64,000 nt of DNA from Micromonospora sp. WMMD812 (GTDB lineage: Bacteria; Actinomycetota; Actinomycetes; Mycobacteriales; Micromonosporaceae). Within the stretch, counting starts at the first letter, position 1. Each line of letters begins with the position of its first letter. A program made the position numbers and the translations under genes. The stretch covers positions 6,044,501 through 6,108,500 of the forward strand of contig NZ_CP114904.1 of the NCBI RefSeq assembly GCF_027497215.1. The letters run 5' to 3'. This document shows positions 27,558 through 36,177 of the stretch, in pieces. The notes under the pieces were generated by a model. The model made no database searches. It was not told where the DNA came from and was given only the letters and a program-made list of their open reading frames with translations.

Positions 27558-28358
27558 TCAGCCGAGCAGCGGGCGGAAGGTGCCGAGGACGATGCTGGTG
27601 GCGAGGGCGGCGCCGGCCAGGGCCGCGGCGCCGGCCACCAGGAGCGCGTCCGCGGTGGTGAACCGCTGCCGGCGGGCCACCGTACGCGGGGTGCCGCCGT
27701 CGAAGCCCCGGGCGTCCATCGCCACCGCCAGCCGCGTTCCCCGCCGGATCGCCCCGACCAGCAGTGTGAACGAGGTCGAGACGAAGAGCCGCAGCTTCGC
27801 CAGCGGGTTGCGTCCCGCCTCCACCCCGCGGGCCCGGCGGGCCATGGTGATCATCTGCCACTCCTGGCCCAGCAGCGGCACCAGCCGGAACGCCGCCAGC
27901 GCACCGATGGCGAACCGGGCCGGTGCCTTCGCGTTCTGGATCAGCGCGTCGGCGAGGTCGGTCGGGTCGGTGGTGGCGAACACGATCACCCCGGGCAGCG
28001 CCACCGCGAACATCCGCAGCACGAGGCCGAGCGCGGTGAGCAGCACCCCCGAGGTGACCACGGCCGGGCCGGCCTCGACCAGCACCCGGCCGGATCGCTC
28101 CGCGGCGAAGAGCACCAGGGTGACCACGATGCCGACCGCGCTGACGAGCAACGGCCACGCCCGCCGGGCCAGCACCCGGTAGCGCACGCCGAACAGGGGC
28201 AGCAGTGCCAACTCGACCACGAGGGCGATCGCCGGCGCCACCGGATCCAGCGTGGCGACCAGGATGAACGAGAAGACCATCGCCGCGGCCAGCTTGGCCA
28301 CCGGGTTGCGCCGGGCCAGCGGCGCGCGCGGTGCGGCGACCGGCTCGATGCTGATCAC
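27558..28358 (-). CDS. ykoC: ECF transporter transmembrane (T) component, YkoC-like
   Basis: A 266-residue EcfT protein with about five hydrophobic segments. The two coupling motifs that contact the ATPases are visible as MARRARGVEAG and AMDARGFDGG. It provides the shared membrane scaffold of an energy-coupling-factor vitamin importer. The GTG start overlaps the ATPase stop (GTGA). Gene order S, A-A, T downstream of a TPP riboswitch identifies the system as the YkoEDC thiamine-precursor (HMP) transporter. Confidence 0.88.
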   Translation of the reverse strand: MISIEPVAAPRAPLARRNPVAKLAAAMVFSFILVATLDPVAPAIALVVELALLPLFGVRYRVLARRAWPLLVSAVGIVVTLVLFAAERSGRVLVEAGPAVVTSGVLLTALGLVLRMFAVALPGVIVFATTDPTDLADALIQNAKAPARFAIGALAAFRLVPLLGQEWQMITMARRARGVEAGRNPLAKLRLFVSTSFTLLVGAIRRGTRLAVAMDARGFDGGTPRTVARRQRFTTADALLVAGAAALAGAALATSIVLGTFRPLLG

Positions 28359-29770
28359 GGTCGCTCCAGGGTGAGCTGGCGGTCGGCCAGCGCGGCGACG
28401 AACTCCGGGTCGTGGGTCACCGTGACCAGCCCGTGCCCGGCGTCGCGCAGCTCGGCGAACAGGTCTACCAGCTCCAGCCAGGTCCGCCGGTCCTGACCGA
28501 ACGTGGGCTCGTCGCAGACCAGCAGCCGGGGAGCGGTGGCCAGGGCCGTCGCCACGCTGAGCCGCCGCGCCTCGCCGCCGGAGAGGGTGTACGGGTTGGC
28601 GCCGGCGAGCGCGGTCAGCCGCAGCCGCTCCAGCAGGTCGGCCACCGTGGACCGGACCGCTGGCTCGGGGCGGCCGGCGCGGCGCGGGCCGAGGGCCAGC
28701 TCGTCGAAGACGGAGCTCGTGACGAACTGGTGCTCCGGGTCCTGGAAGACCGAGCCGATCCGGCCGGCCAGCGCCGGGGCGCGCCAGCGGTGCGGGGGAG
28801 TGCCCGCGTCCCGGCCGGCCAGCTCGACGCTCGCGGTCACCGCGCCACCGCCCGGACGCAGCAGCCCGCCGAGCAGCAGCGCCAGCGTGGACTTGCCGGC
28901 GCCGTTCGGGCCGAGCACGGCGAGGGCCTCGCCGGCGCGTACGGTCAGGTCGGTCGGGGCCAGCCGGGCCGGCAGGCCGAGCCGCTCGGCGGCGAGCAGC
29001 AGGTCGCCCGGGGCCGCCGTGGCGCGGCGGGGCGGCACGATACGGCCGGGCACCCACACCCCGTCCGCGGCGAGCGCGTCGCCGTGGGCGCCGAAGACCG
29101 CCTCCGGAGTGCCGTCCGCGCGTACGCCGCCGCCCGCTTCGAGCACCACCACCCGCTCGACCAGTGGCAGGGCCTCGGCCACCCGGTGCTCGACCAGGAT
29201 CAGCGTGGTGTCGGCGTCGAGCGCCCCGGCGACGGCGGAGCGGACCAGCGCGCCGCCGGCCGGGTCGAGGTTGGCGGTCGGCTCGTCGAGCAGCAGCAAC
29301 CCGGGTCGCAGGGCGAGCACCCCGGCCAGGGCGAGCCGTTGCTGTTCGCCACCGGAGAGCGCCGCGGTGGGCCGGTCCCGGTGGTACGGGAAGCCGACCC
29401 GGCGCAGCGCCTCGTCGACGCGGGGCCAGATCTCCCCGGTCGGCACGCCCCGGTTCTCCAGCCCGAACGCGACGTCGTCGCCGCTGCGGGCCATCACGAG
29501 CTGGGTCTCCGGGTCCTGGAAGACGACGCCGACGCGTTCCCGGCCCTTGCGCGGGTCCAGCCCGTCGATCTCGACGGTGCCCTCCTGCTCGCCGGAGTCC
29601 TCCGGCAGCAGCCCGGCGAGCGCGGCCAGCAGGGTGCTCTTGCCGGCCCCGGAGGGGCCGAGCAGCAGCACCCGTTCGCCGCTCTCGACGCGCAGGTCCA
29701 CGCCGCGGACCGCCCAGCGTTTCCGCCCGGCGTGCCGCCACCCGAACCCGCGCAGCGTCACCGCCGCCAC
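28355..29770 (-). CDS. ykoD: ECF transporter ATPase with two fused ABC domains, YkoD-like
   Basis: 471 residues comprising two ABC ATPase domains in one chain. Walker A motifs are GPSGAGKST (38-46) and GPNGAGKST (287-295). Signature motifs are LSGGEQQR (138-145) and LSGGEARR (396-403). Both Walker B motifs, LLLDEPTAN and LVCDEPTFG, are intact. It powers uptake through YkoC. GTG at 29770 is chosen with AAGGGGG 9 bases upstream; the gap to ykoE contains palindromic element c. Downstream ykoC is translationally coupled. Confidence 0.9.
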   Translation of the reverse strand: MAAVTLRGFGWRHAGRKRWAVRGVDLRVESGERVLLLGPSGAGKSTLLAALAGLLPEDSGEQEGTVEIDGLDPRKGRERVGVVFQDPETQLVMARSGDDVAFGLENRGVPTGEIWPRVDEALRRVGFPYHRDRPTAALSGGEQQRLALAGVLALRPGLLLLDEPTANLDPAGGALVRSAVAGALDADTTLILVEHRVAEALPLVERVVVLEAGGGVRADGTPEAVFGAHGDALAADGVWVPGRIVPPRRATAAPGDLLLAAERLGLPARLAPTDLTVRAGEALAVLGPNGAGKSTLALLLGGLLRPGGGAVTASVELAGRDAGTPPHRWRAPALAGRIGSVFQDPEHQFVTSSVFDELALGPRRAGRPEPAVRSTVADLLERLRLTALAGANPYTLSGGEARRLSVATALATAPRLLVCDEPTFGQDRRTWLELVDLFAELRDAGHGLVTVTHDPEFVAALADRQLTLERP

Positions 29771-29814
29771 CGCACCGCACCCCCTTCCCTCTCTGCGCCG
29801 TACCGACCCCACCT

Positions 29815-29875
29815 GTTGATCATGAGGTTTGCGGCGCTCCTGGTGATCGTTCTCGCCGCAAACCTCATGATCAAC
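29815..29875. repeat. Palindromic intergenic element, copy c (inside an operon)
   Basis: Arms 29815-29836 and 29854-29875 are perfectly complementary over 22 bases around a 17-base loop, with ends GTTGATCATGAGG. It sits between ykoE and ykoD, which are read in the same direction, so it must either be read through or reduce downstream expression. Confidence 0.85.
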
Positions 29876-29903
29876 CTGGTCAGTGTGTGGCTGGGTGGGG
29901 CGG

Positions 29904-30494
29904 TTAGATGGCGGCGCGTTCGCGGCCGGCGGGGAAGCGGTCCAGGACCCCGGTGTCGGCCAGCGCGCGGGTCAGCGCCCAGGCGCCGGCGCCGGCCACC
30001 ACGGTCGCGCTGACGATGGTGAGCAGCGCGTACGGGATGCGGTAGTCGACCAGGTCGTACGCCTTGTTCCAGTAGACGAAGTCGAAGATCGCGGCGCTGA
30101 CACCGGTGAGCGCCCCGGCCAGCAGCGCGGTCGGCAGCCGGAACGAGCGGTAGCGGAACGCCGCGAAGGCCAACTCGGCGCCGATGCCCTGCATGAGCCC
30201 CTGGAGGATCACGATGCTCGCCCACTGACTACCCAGCAGCGCGGAGAGGATCGCGGCGATCGTCTCGCAGTAGAGGGCGGCACCCGGCTTGCGGATGACC
30301 AGGCCACCCAGCACGGCCGGCACCAGCCAGACGCCGTAGATCAGCGTCTGCGCCGGCGGGAAGAAGGCGAACGCCGCCTCGGTGGCGCTCCAGACCAGGC
30401 CCCAGGCCCAGAAGATGACGCCGAAGGCGACCGCGATGACCGAGGCGACGACGATGTCGATCGTGCGCCACCGGTTCGTGTCGGTGTGGTTCAT
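29904..30494 (-). CDS. ykoE: ECF transporter substrate-binding (S) component, YkoE family
   Basis: A 196-residue membrane protein with five or six hydrophobic segments, matching YkoE, the substrate-specific component proposed for hydroxymethylpyrimidine/thiamine uptake. Segments such as AAFAFFPPAQTLIYGVWLVP and ASIVILQGLMQGIGAELAF are characteristic. ATG at 30494 is about 7 bases after GGGAG; ATG at 30500 is an alternative. It is the first gene after a TPP riboswitch whose leader can pair with the ribosome binding site region. Confidence 0.88.
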   Translation of the reverse strand: MNHTDTNRWRTIDIVVASVIAVAFGVIFWAWGLVWSATEAAFAFFPPAQTLIYGVWLVPAVLGGLVIRKPGAALYCETIAAILSALLGSQWASIVILQGLMQGIGAELAFAAFRYRSFRLPTALLAGALTGVSAAIFDFVYWNKAYDLVDYRIPYALLTIVSATVVAGAGAWALTRALADTGVLDRFPAGRERAAI

Positions 30495-30583
30495 GTGCAT
30501 GCTCCCAGTCCTGTGGAGGAACCAGGAGAAGACGCACGCCGCGCCCGGTGGGACCGGACGGCGGCGCGGCTGGAGGTCGACCG

Positions 30584-30668
<85 letters not shown>

Positions 30669-30746
30669 ATGTGAAGTTGTTCCGGAGACGCTAGCACCGC
30701 GGGCAGGGGCGCGGCGACGCCGGCCGACCTGGGTAGGCTGCGGATC

Positions 30747-31580
30747 ATGCGGATCGACGCCCGGGGATTCACGTTCGACGTCCGCGCCGGCGGTCCGGGG
30801 GACGGCCCGCCCGTGCTGCTGCTGCACGGCTTCCCGCAGCACGGCGGGGAGTGGGACGACGTGGTGCCCGCGCTGCACGCCGCCGGCCTGCGCACCTACG
30901 CGCTCGACCAGCGTGGCTACGCCCCGGATGCCCGGCCCACCGAGGTGGCGGCCTACCGGCTGCCCGAGCTGGTGGCCGACGCGGCGGCGGTGCTCGACGC
31001 GCTCGGCGTCGACGCCGCGCACGTGGTCGGCCACGACTGGGGCGCCGTGGTCGCCTGGGGCCTCGCCGCGCACCACCCGGCGCGGGTCCGCACGCTCACC
31101 GCGGTCTCCGTGTCGCACCCGGCCGCCTTCGGCTACGCCCTGGCGCACGACGTGCGGCAGAAGGCCCGCTCGTCGTACATCGCGCTGTTCCGCCAGTCGG
31201 GCGGCAAGGCGGAGACGGTGCTGCTGGCGCTGAACGCCGCCGCTCTCCGGCGGCTGCTCTCCGGCGTGGGCGACGCCGCCCGGGTGGCCCGGTACGCCGG
31301 CCCGATGCGGGAGCCGGGCGCGCTGACCGGCGCGCTCAACTGGTACCGGGCGATGTCGGGAGCCGACATGAAGGCCGTCGGCCCGGTGACCGTGCCCACC
31401 ACGTACGTCTGGAGCGACCGGGACGTCGCGATCGGCCGGACCGCCGCGGAGGCCTGCGCCGCCCACGTGACCGGGGACTACCGCTTCGTCGAGCTGCCCG
31501 GGGTGAGCCACTGGATCCCGGACGAGGCGCCGGCGGCGCTGGCCGAGGCGATCCTGGCCCAGGTCCGGGCCGGGGCCTGA
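30747..31580 (+). CDS. Alpha/beta hydrolase, epoxide-hydrolase/haloalkane-dehalogenase type
   Basis: A 277-residue alpha/beta hydrolase. HGFPQHGGEW gives the oxyanion region. The nucleophile elbow is VGHDWGA, an Asp nucleophile as in epoxide hydrolases rather than Ser. The catalytic His is in GVSHWIPDE near the C-terminus. It is likely a cytosolic epoxide hydrolase of unknown substrate. ATG at 30747 lies 7 bases after TAGGCT (30734-30739), a leaderless promoter, divergent from the thiamine operon. Confidence 0.88.
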   Translation: MRIDARGFTFDVRAGGPGDGPPVLLLHGFPQHGGEWDDVVPALHAAGLRTYALDQRGYAPDARPTEVAAYRLPELVADAAAVLDALGVDAAHVVGHDWGAVVAWGLAAHHPARVRTLTAVSVSHPAAFGYALAHDVRQKARSSYIALFRQSGGKAETVLLALNAAALRRLLSGVGDAARVARYAGPMREPGALTGALNWYRAMSGADMKAVGPVTVPTTYVWSDRDVAIGRTAAEACAAHVTGDYRFVELPGVSHWIPDEAPAALAEAILAQVRAGA

Positions 31581-31587
31581 GCCGACC

Positions 31588-31666
31588 GGCGGCCGGTGCG
31601 GGTCGCCAGGCCGGGTCGACCGGCAGGCGGTACGAGCGGATCGACGGGCGGCCGGTGCGGGTCGCC
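31588..31666. repeat. 20-bp direct repeat
   Basis: GGCGGCCGGTGCGGGTCGCC occurs at 31588-31607 and 31647-31666, 59 bases apart, between the hydrolase and SIS genes. The second copy is just upstream of the SIS ribosome binding site. Local duplication is the simplest reading. Confidence 0.6.
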
Positions 31667-31699
31667 CTCGGTCGGAGGTACGCAGGAGATGGAGGAGAG

Positions 31700-32449
31700 A
31701 TGACGCTGAGCGCCGAGAGCTACCTGGCGACGGTGACCGAGACGATGAACCGGGTGGCCGCGAGCCAGCGGGAGGCGGTCGGCCGGGCCGCGGACCTGCT
31801 CGCCGACGCGATCCGCGCCGACGGGGTGGTGCACGCGTTCGGCACCGGGCACTCCGAGGCGTTGTCGATGGAGATCGCCGGCCGGGCCGGCGGGCTGGTG
31901 CCCACCAACAAGATCGCGCTGCGGGACCTGGTGCTGCTCGGCGGTGCCCCGGTCGACCTGCTCGGGCCGACCCTGGAGCGGGACCCCACGGTCGCGCACC
32001 GCCTGTACGAGCTGGCGCCGGTCCGGCCGCAGGACGTCTTCGTGGTGGCCTCGAACTCCGGTGTGAACGGCGCGATCGTGGAGTTCGCCACCCTGGTCAA
32101 GGAGCGCGGTCACGGACTCGTGGCGATCACCTCGGCGCAGCACTCCGGCCGGATGACGTCCCGGCATCCGTCGGGCCGGAAGCTGGCCGACGTCGCCGAC
32201 GTGGTGCTCGACAACGGCGCGCCGTACGGCGACGCGACGCTGCCGCTGCCCGGCGGCGGGGCGGTCGGCGCGGTCTCCTCGATCACGGCGGCGCTGCTCG
32301 CGCAGCAGATCACCGTGGAGGTGGTGGCGCGGCTGCTCGCCGCGGGGGAGCAGCCGCCGGTCTACCTGTCGGCGAACATCGCCGGCGGCGACGAGCACAA
32401 CAACGCCCTGGAGGCCCGGTACGCCGGCCGGATCCGCCGCGGTTCCTGA
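31700..32449 (+). CDS. SIS domain phosphosugar-binding protein
   Basis: 249 residues with one SIS (sugar isomerase) domain. VHAFGTGHSEALSMEIAGRAGG is shortened here to its core GTGHSEA, the phosphate-binding loop. VVASNSGVNGAIVEFA is the second SIS motif. Proteins with this layout bind phosphorylated amino sugars, but isomerase activity is not shown. GGAGGAGAG directly precedes the ATG. Related to YckB/GutQ-like uncharacterised SIS proteins rather than to MurQ. Confidence 0.85.
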   Translation: MTLSAESYLATVTETMNRVAASQREAVGRAADLLADAIRADGVVHAFGTGHSEALSMEIAGRAGGLVPTNKIALRDLVLLGGAPVDLLGPTLERDPTVAHRLYELAPVRPQDVFVVASNSGVNGAIVEFATLVKERGHGLVAITSAQHSGRMTSRHPSGRKLADVADVVLDNGAPYGDATLPLPGGGAVGAVSSITAALLAQQITVEVVARLLAAGEQPPVYLSANIAGGDEHNNALEARYAGRIRRGS

Positions 32450-32519
32450 GCACGGTCGGGCGAAGCCCCGCCCCTTCGTGAGTCGGTTTCACGCGCCGCG
32501 TGATCGGGCATTGGCGTTG

Positions 32520-32545
32520 CTGCCGGCGGCCGGGGCCGCCGGCAG
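32520..32545 (+). terminator. Terminator after the SIS gene
   Basis: A nearly perfect 12-bp GC stem (CTGCCGGCGGCC with GGCCGCCGGCAG) with a very short loop, 70 bases after the SIS stop and 24 bases before the next start. Confidence 0.55.
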
Positions 32546-32568
32546 TAGCGTCTGAGCGGAGGTAACGC

Positions 32569-33072
32569 GTGTCGAAGGAAACCGAGAAGCAACGCTGGCA
32601 GCGCAACTTCGCGGACCTGCTCCAGGAGTTGCGGGTGGCGCAGACCGGCGTGCAGATCCTCTTCGCGTTCCTGCTGACCCTCCCGTTCAGCAACGGCTTC
32701 ACCAGGACCAGTCCGTTCCAGAAGGACGTCTACATCGTCTCGCTGCTCGCCGCGGCGGCCGCCACCGCGTTGATCATTTCGCCGGTGGCGTTCCACCGGG
32801 CGCTGTTCCGCCAGGGACGCAAGCCGGAGCTGGTGCGGTTCGCGCACCGGATGGCCAGCGGCGGGCTCGCCTTCATGCTGATCTCCATGGTCAGCGCGGT
32901 GCTGCTGATCACGGACTTCGTGCTCGACCGCCCGATCGCGTTCGTGCTCAGCGCGCTGACCGCGGTCTGGTTCCTCACCTTCTGGATGGTGCTGCCGTTC
33001 GCCCGCCGCGGCTGGGGGGACGACGACATCGACGACGAGGACGACAATCCTCGTACGCTCGCCGGCGACTGA
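32569..33072 (+). CDS. DUF6328-type four-helix membrane protein
   Basis: A 167-residue protein. The N-terminal region SKETEKQRWQRNFADLLQELRVAQTGVQILFAF leads into four transmembrane helices (about 25-45, 55-75, 100-122 and 124-145). The tail is strongly acidic (DDDIDDEDD). This matches the widespread actinobacterial DUF6328 family of unknown function. The GTG start follows GGAGGT by 5 bases. Confidence 0.8.
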   Translation: MSKETEKQRWQRNFADLLQELRVAQTGVQILFAFLLTLPFSNGFTRTSPFQKDVYIVSLLAAAAATALIISPVAFHRALFRQGRKPELVRFAHRMASGGLAFMLISMVSAVLLITDFVLDRPIAFVLSALTAVWFLTFWMVLPFARRGWGDDDIDDEDDNPRTLAGD

Positions 33073-33102
33073 CCCCGGCGATCGCCGAAACTCGATCTTC
33101 AC

Positions 33103-33141
33103 GCAACGCTACCCCTGGGTAACACCCGGGGGTAGCGTTGC
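33103..33141. promoter_or_regulatory. 13-bp perfect inverted repeat upstream of the acyl-CoA dehydrogenase
   Basis: GCAACGCTACCCC (33103-33115) and its exact complement (33129-33141) surround a 13-base loop that can itself pair (GGGT with ACCC). It lies 30 bases after the DUF6328 stop and 48 bases before the dehydrogenase start. It may terminate the former or be an operator for a TetR-type regulator of the latter. Confidence 0.6.
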
Positions 33142-33189
33142 TTGTGTCGAGCACGTTGACGCAGCGGACCGAGGTTCGAGGGGGCAGCC

Positions 33190-35202
33190 GTGACCACGAC
33201 GCAGAACAGCCGACCCGTGCCGGAGGAGTCCGGCGCCGTCCCGGAGCGGCCCGACACGAGCGGCGGCATGGCCGCCCCACTGCCCGGCGAGGCGGGGCAG
33301 GTGTCCGAGAAGGAGGCCCGCCAGGTCGCCGAGGCGGCCCGGGAGTCCGCCTGGGACCGTCCCAGCTTCGGCAAGGAACTCTTCCTCGGCCGGTTCCGGC
33401 TCGACCTGATCGACCCCTGGCCCCGGTCCGACCCGGCCGAGGACGCCCGGGCGGAGGAGTTCCTCGACCGGCTGCGGGCCTTCCTCATCGCAGAGGTCGA
33501 CGGCGCGGCGATCGAGCGCGACGCGCATATTCCTGACGAGGTGTTCCAGGGGCTGGCCCGCCTCGGCGCGTTCGGTATGAAGATCGACCGCTCGTACGGC
33601 GGGCTCGGGCTCAGCAACCTCCAGTACTGCCGGGCGCTGATGCTGGCCGGCTCGATCAGTCCGGCGATCGGCGCGCTGCTCTCGGCGCACCAGTCGATCG
33701 GCGTGCCGCAGCCGCTCAAGATGTTCGGCACCGCCGAGCAGAAGCAACGCTTCCTGCCGCGGCTGGCCGCGGGCGAGGTCTCCGCGTTCCTGCTCACCGA
33801 GCCGGACGTCGGCTCCGACCCGGCCCGGCTCGCCACCACCGCCGAGCCGACCGAGGACGGCACCGGCTACCGGCTCAACGGGGTGAAGCTCTGGGCGACC
33901 AACGGGACGGTCGCGACACTGCTCGTGGTGATGGCGCGGGTGCCGGCCGCCGAGGGGCGCCGCGGGGGAATCACCGCCTTCGTCGTCGAGGGCGATGCCG
34001 ACGGCATCACCGTCGAGCGGCGCAACGGCTTCCTCGGCCTGCGTGGCCTGGAGAACAGCGTCACCCGGTTCCACGACGTCGTCGTTCCCAGGGAGAACGT
34101 CATCGGCGGCGAGGGCAAGGGTCTGAAGATCGCGCTGACCACGCTGAACACCGGCCGGCTGTCGTTGCCGGCGATGTGTGTCGGCGCGGGCAAGTGGTCG
34201 CTCAACGTGGCCCGGGAGTGGGCGGCCGACCGTGTGCAGTGGGGCCGGCCGGTCGGCGAGCACGAGGCGGTCGCGCAGAAGCTGTCGTTCATCGCCGCGA
34301 CCACGTACGGCATGGAGACCATGCTGGACCTGTGCTGCCTGCTCGCCGACGACGACCGCAACGACATCCGGATCGAGGCGGCCCTGGTCAAGCTCTACGC
34401 CAGCGAGATGGCCTGGCGGATCGCCGACGACCTGATCCAGATCCGGGGCGGCCGCGGCTACGAGACGGCGGAGTCGCTGACCGCGCGGGGTGAGCGGCCC
34501 GCCGCCGTCGAGCAGTTGCTGCGCGACCTGCGGATCAACCGGATCTTCGAAGGCTCGACGGAGATCATGCACCTGCTGATCGCCCGGGAGGCGGTCGACG
34601 CGCACCTCTCGGTCGCGGGCGACATCATCGACCCCGACGCCGGCCTCGGCCGTAAGGCGAAGGCGGGAGCCCGGGCCGGCGTCTTCTACGCGAAGTGGCT
34701 GCCCACGCTCGCCGTGGGGCGGGGCCAGGCCCCCGGGGCGTACGGCGAGTTCGGGCGGCTCGCCGGTCACCTGCGGCAGGTGGAGCGCGCCTCGCGCAAG
34801 CTGGCCCGGTCGACCTTCTACGCGATGTCCCGCTGGCAGGGAAAGATGGAGCGCAAGCAGGCGTTCCTGGGCCGGGTGGTGGACATCGGGGCGGAACTGT
34901 TCGCGATGGCCGCGGTCTGCGTCCGGGCGCACGCCGAGCGGGACAGCCGTCCGGAGAACGTCGAGCTGGCCGACCTGTTCTGCCGGCAGGCCCGGGTCCG
35001 GGTCGACGCGCTCTTCACCGCGCTGTGGGACAACACCGACCCGGTCGATGTCGCGGCCGCCAAGCGCATCCTCGCCGGCCGGTACGCGGCCCTGGAGGAC
35101 GGTGTGATCACCCCGCCGGCGGACGCCCCCTGGGTGGCGCCCTGGTCGCCCGGCCCGTCCACCGCGTCCGACGTCCGTCGCCGCATCCCGCCGCCGCGGT
35201 GA
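33190..35202 (+). CDS. Acyl-CoA dehydrogenase, long form
   Basis: 670 residues, much longer than the roughly 390 of standard acyl-CoA dehydrogenases, with an N-terminal extension (1-75) and a C-terminal helical domain (about 480-670) like VLCAD/ACAD9. The core has LTEPDVGSDPARL, the FAD-binding RFHDVVVPRENVIGG and the IFEGSTEIMHLLIAREA segment. It catalyses flavin-dependent alpha,beta-oxidation of long acyl-CoAs. GAGGGGG precedes the GTG start. No electron-transfer flavoprotein gene is adjacent. The C-terminal domain may dock to the membrane. Confidence 0.9.
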   Translation: MTTTQNSRPVPEESGAVPERPDTSGGMAAPLPGEAGQVSEKEARQVAEAARESAWDRPSFGKELFLGRFRLDLIDPWPRSDPAEDARAEEFLDRLRAFLIAEVDGAAIERDAHIPDEVFQGLARLGAFGMKIDRSYGGLGLSNLQYCRALMLAGSISPAIGALLSAHQSIGVPQPLKMFGTAEQKQRFLPRLAAGEVSAFLLTEPDVGSDPARLATTAEPTEDGTGYRLNGVKLWATNGTVATLLVVMARVPAAEGRRGGITAFVVEGDADGITVERRNGFLGLRGLENSVTRFHDVVVPRENVIGGEGKGLKIALTTLNTGRLSLPAMCVGAGKWSLNVAREWAADRVQWGRPVGEHEAVAQKLSFIAATTYGMETMLDLCCLLADDDRNDIRIEAALVKLYASEMAWRIADDLIQIRGGRGYETAESLTARGERPAAVEQLLRDLRINRIFEGSTEIMHLLIAREAVDAHLSVAGDIIDPDAGLGRKAKAGARAGVFYAKWLPTLAVGRGQAPGAYGEFGRLAGHLRQVERASRKLARSTFYAMSRWQGKMERKQAFLGRVVDIGAELFAMAAVCVRAHAERDSRPENVELADLFCRQARVRVDALFTALWDNTDPVDVAAAKRILAGRYAALEDGVITPPADAPWVAPWSPGPSTASDVRRRIPPPR

Positions 35203-35310
35203 GCAGTCGCCCGGCGGGGGGCCGGGCGGGGCGGACAGCGCCGGTGCGTGGGGTTGGTGAATCGGCGTCATCGCCGCCCGCCGCCCGCACCGGCGGCAGT
35301 CGCGGGCCGG

Positions 35311-35478
35311 TCAGCGGGCGATCGCCCAGGCCAGGATCGCCGCGAGGATCAGCCCGTTGAGTGCCGCCAGGCCCAGGTACGCCGCGGGCGGGATCTTGCG
35401 GTCCTTGCGGACGAAGCTGACCAGGACGGCGGCGTAGCCGAGCAGCAGCACGGCGATGACGAGCAGGAAGTAGAACAC
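35311..35478 (-). CDS. 55-residue two-helix membrane protein
   Basis: A small gene easily missed. It starts with VFYFLLVIAVLLLGYAAVLV, has a short basic loop (FVRKDRKIPP) and a second helix ending LAWAIAR. GTG at 35478 lies 6 bases after TAAGGT on the minus strand (35485-35490), a -10 hexamer that overlaps the stop codon of the neighbouring 201-residue gene. This gives it its own leaderless transcript inside an operon-like arrangement. Function unknown. Confidence 0.7.
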   Translation of the reverse strand: MFYFLLVIAVLLLGYAAVLVSFVRKDRKIPPAAYLGLAALNGLILAAILAWAIAR

Positions 35479-35487
35479 CCGACGACC

Positions 35488-36093
35488 TTAGCGGCCGTCG
35501 CGCAGACCGAGTCGGCGCAGCTCCAGCGTGGCGAGGGCGTCGACGGTGGCGTCGTCGCCGCGCCGCCACGCCTCGGCCACGTCCGGCGCGATCCGGGTCA
35601 GCCGGCCCAGCGGCTGGGTGGCGAGCGCCCGCAGGGCGAGCAGGTCACGGCCGGCGGGCGCGGCGGCCAGCTTCGCGGCCGAGCCGGCGCGGCGCATCCA
35701 GCGCAGCCGCAGCGGCAGCCAACCGACGAGCACCAGGCCGAGCGGGAAGATCAGCACCGCGACGGTGAGGGCGAGGGCAAGTTGGTCGACCAGCTGCTGC
35801 TGGTCGCGGCCGGCCTCGGCCAGCGCCCGGGCGGCGCCGGCCGCGCGCTCGAACGGCGCGGTGAGTTCGTCGCCGACCAGCGGCACCCGGCCGACCTTGC
35901 CGCCGGCCTCGGCCAGGTTGTCGGCGAGTCCGCCACCGGCTCCCTCCAGCTTCTGCCCGGGGACGGCGAGCTTCTGGACCAGGTCGTGCAGCCACATCGC
36001 GAAGCGGATCGCCCCGTAGACCCAGGCGACGACGAGCAGGTCGGTGAGGAACTGACGGGCGGCGGTCGGGAAACGATCGGCGTAGATCTTCAC
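35488..36093 (-). CDS. Hypothetical membrane protein with Ala-rich soluble middle
   Basis: 201 residues. Hydrophobic segments lie at about 20-35 (FLTDLLVVAWVYGAIRF) and 118-140 (LALTVAVLIFPLGLVLVGWLP). An Ala/Gly-rich region with helix-breaking glycines separates them, and the C-terminus is basic and helical. GTG at 36093 is chosen with a -10-like GACGCT 7 bases upstream; ATG at 36129 is the alternative. No family recognised. It is followed on the same strand by the 55-residue membrane protein gene. Confidence 0.7.
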   Translation of the reverse strand: MKIYADRFPTAARQFLTDLLVVAWVYGAIRFAMWLHDLVQKLAVPGQKLEGAGGGLADNLAEAGGKVGRVPLVGDELTAPFERAAGAARALAEAGRDQQQLVDQLALALTVAVLIFPLGLVLVGWLPLRLRWMRRAGSAAKLAAAPAGRDLLALRALATQPLGRLTRIAPDVAEAWRRGDDATVDALATLELRRLGLRDGR

Positions 36094-36177
36094 GCCGGAC
36101 AGCGTCCCACGGATGGCGCTCGCAGGCACCCGCCCGCCCGGCCGGCGTACGTCACCGGGCCGGCGGCGCGGCGGGTG

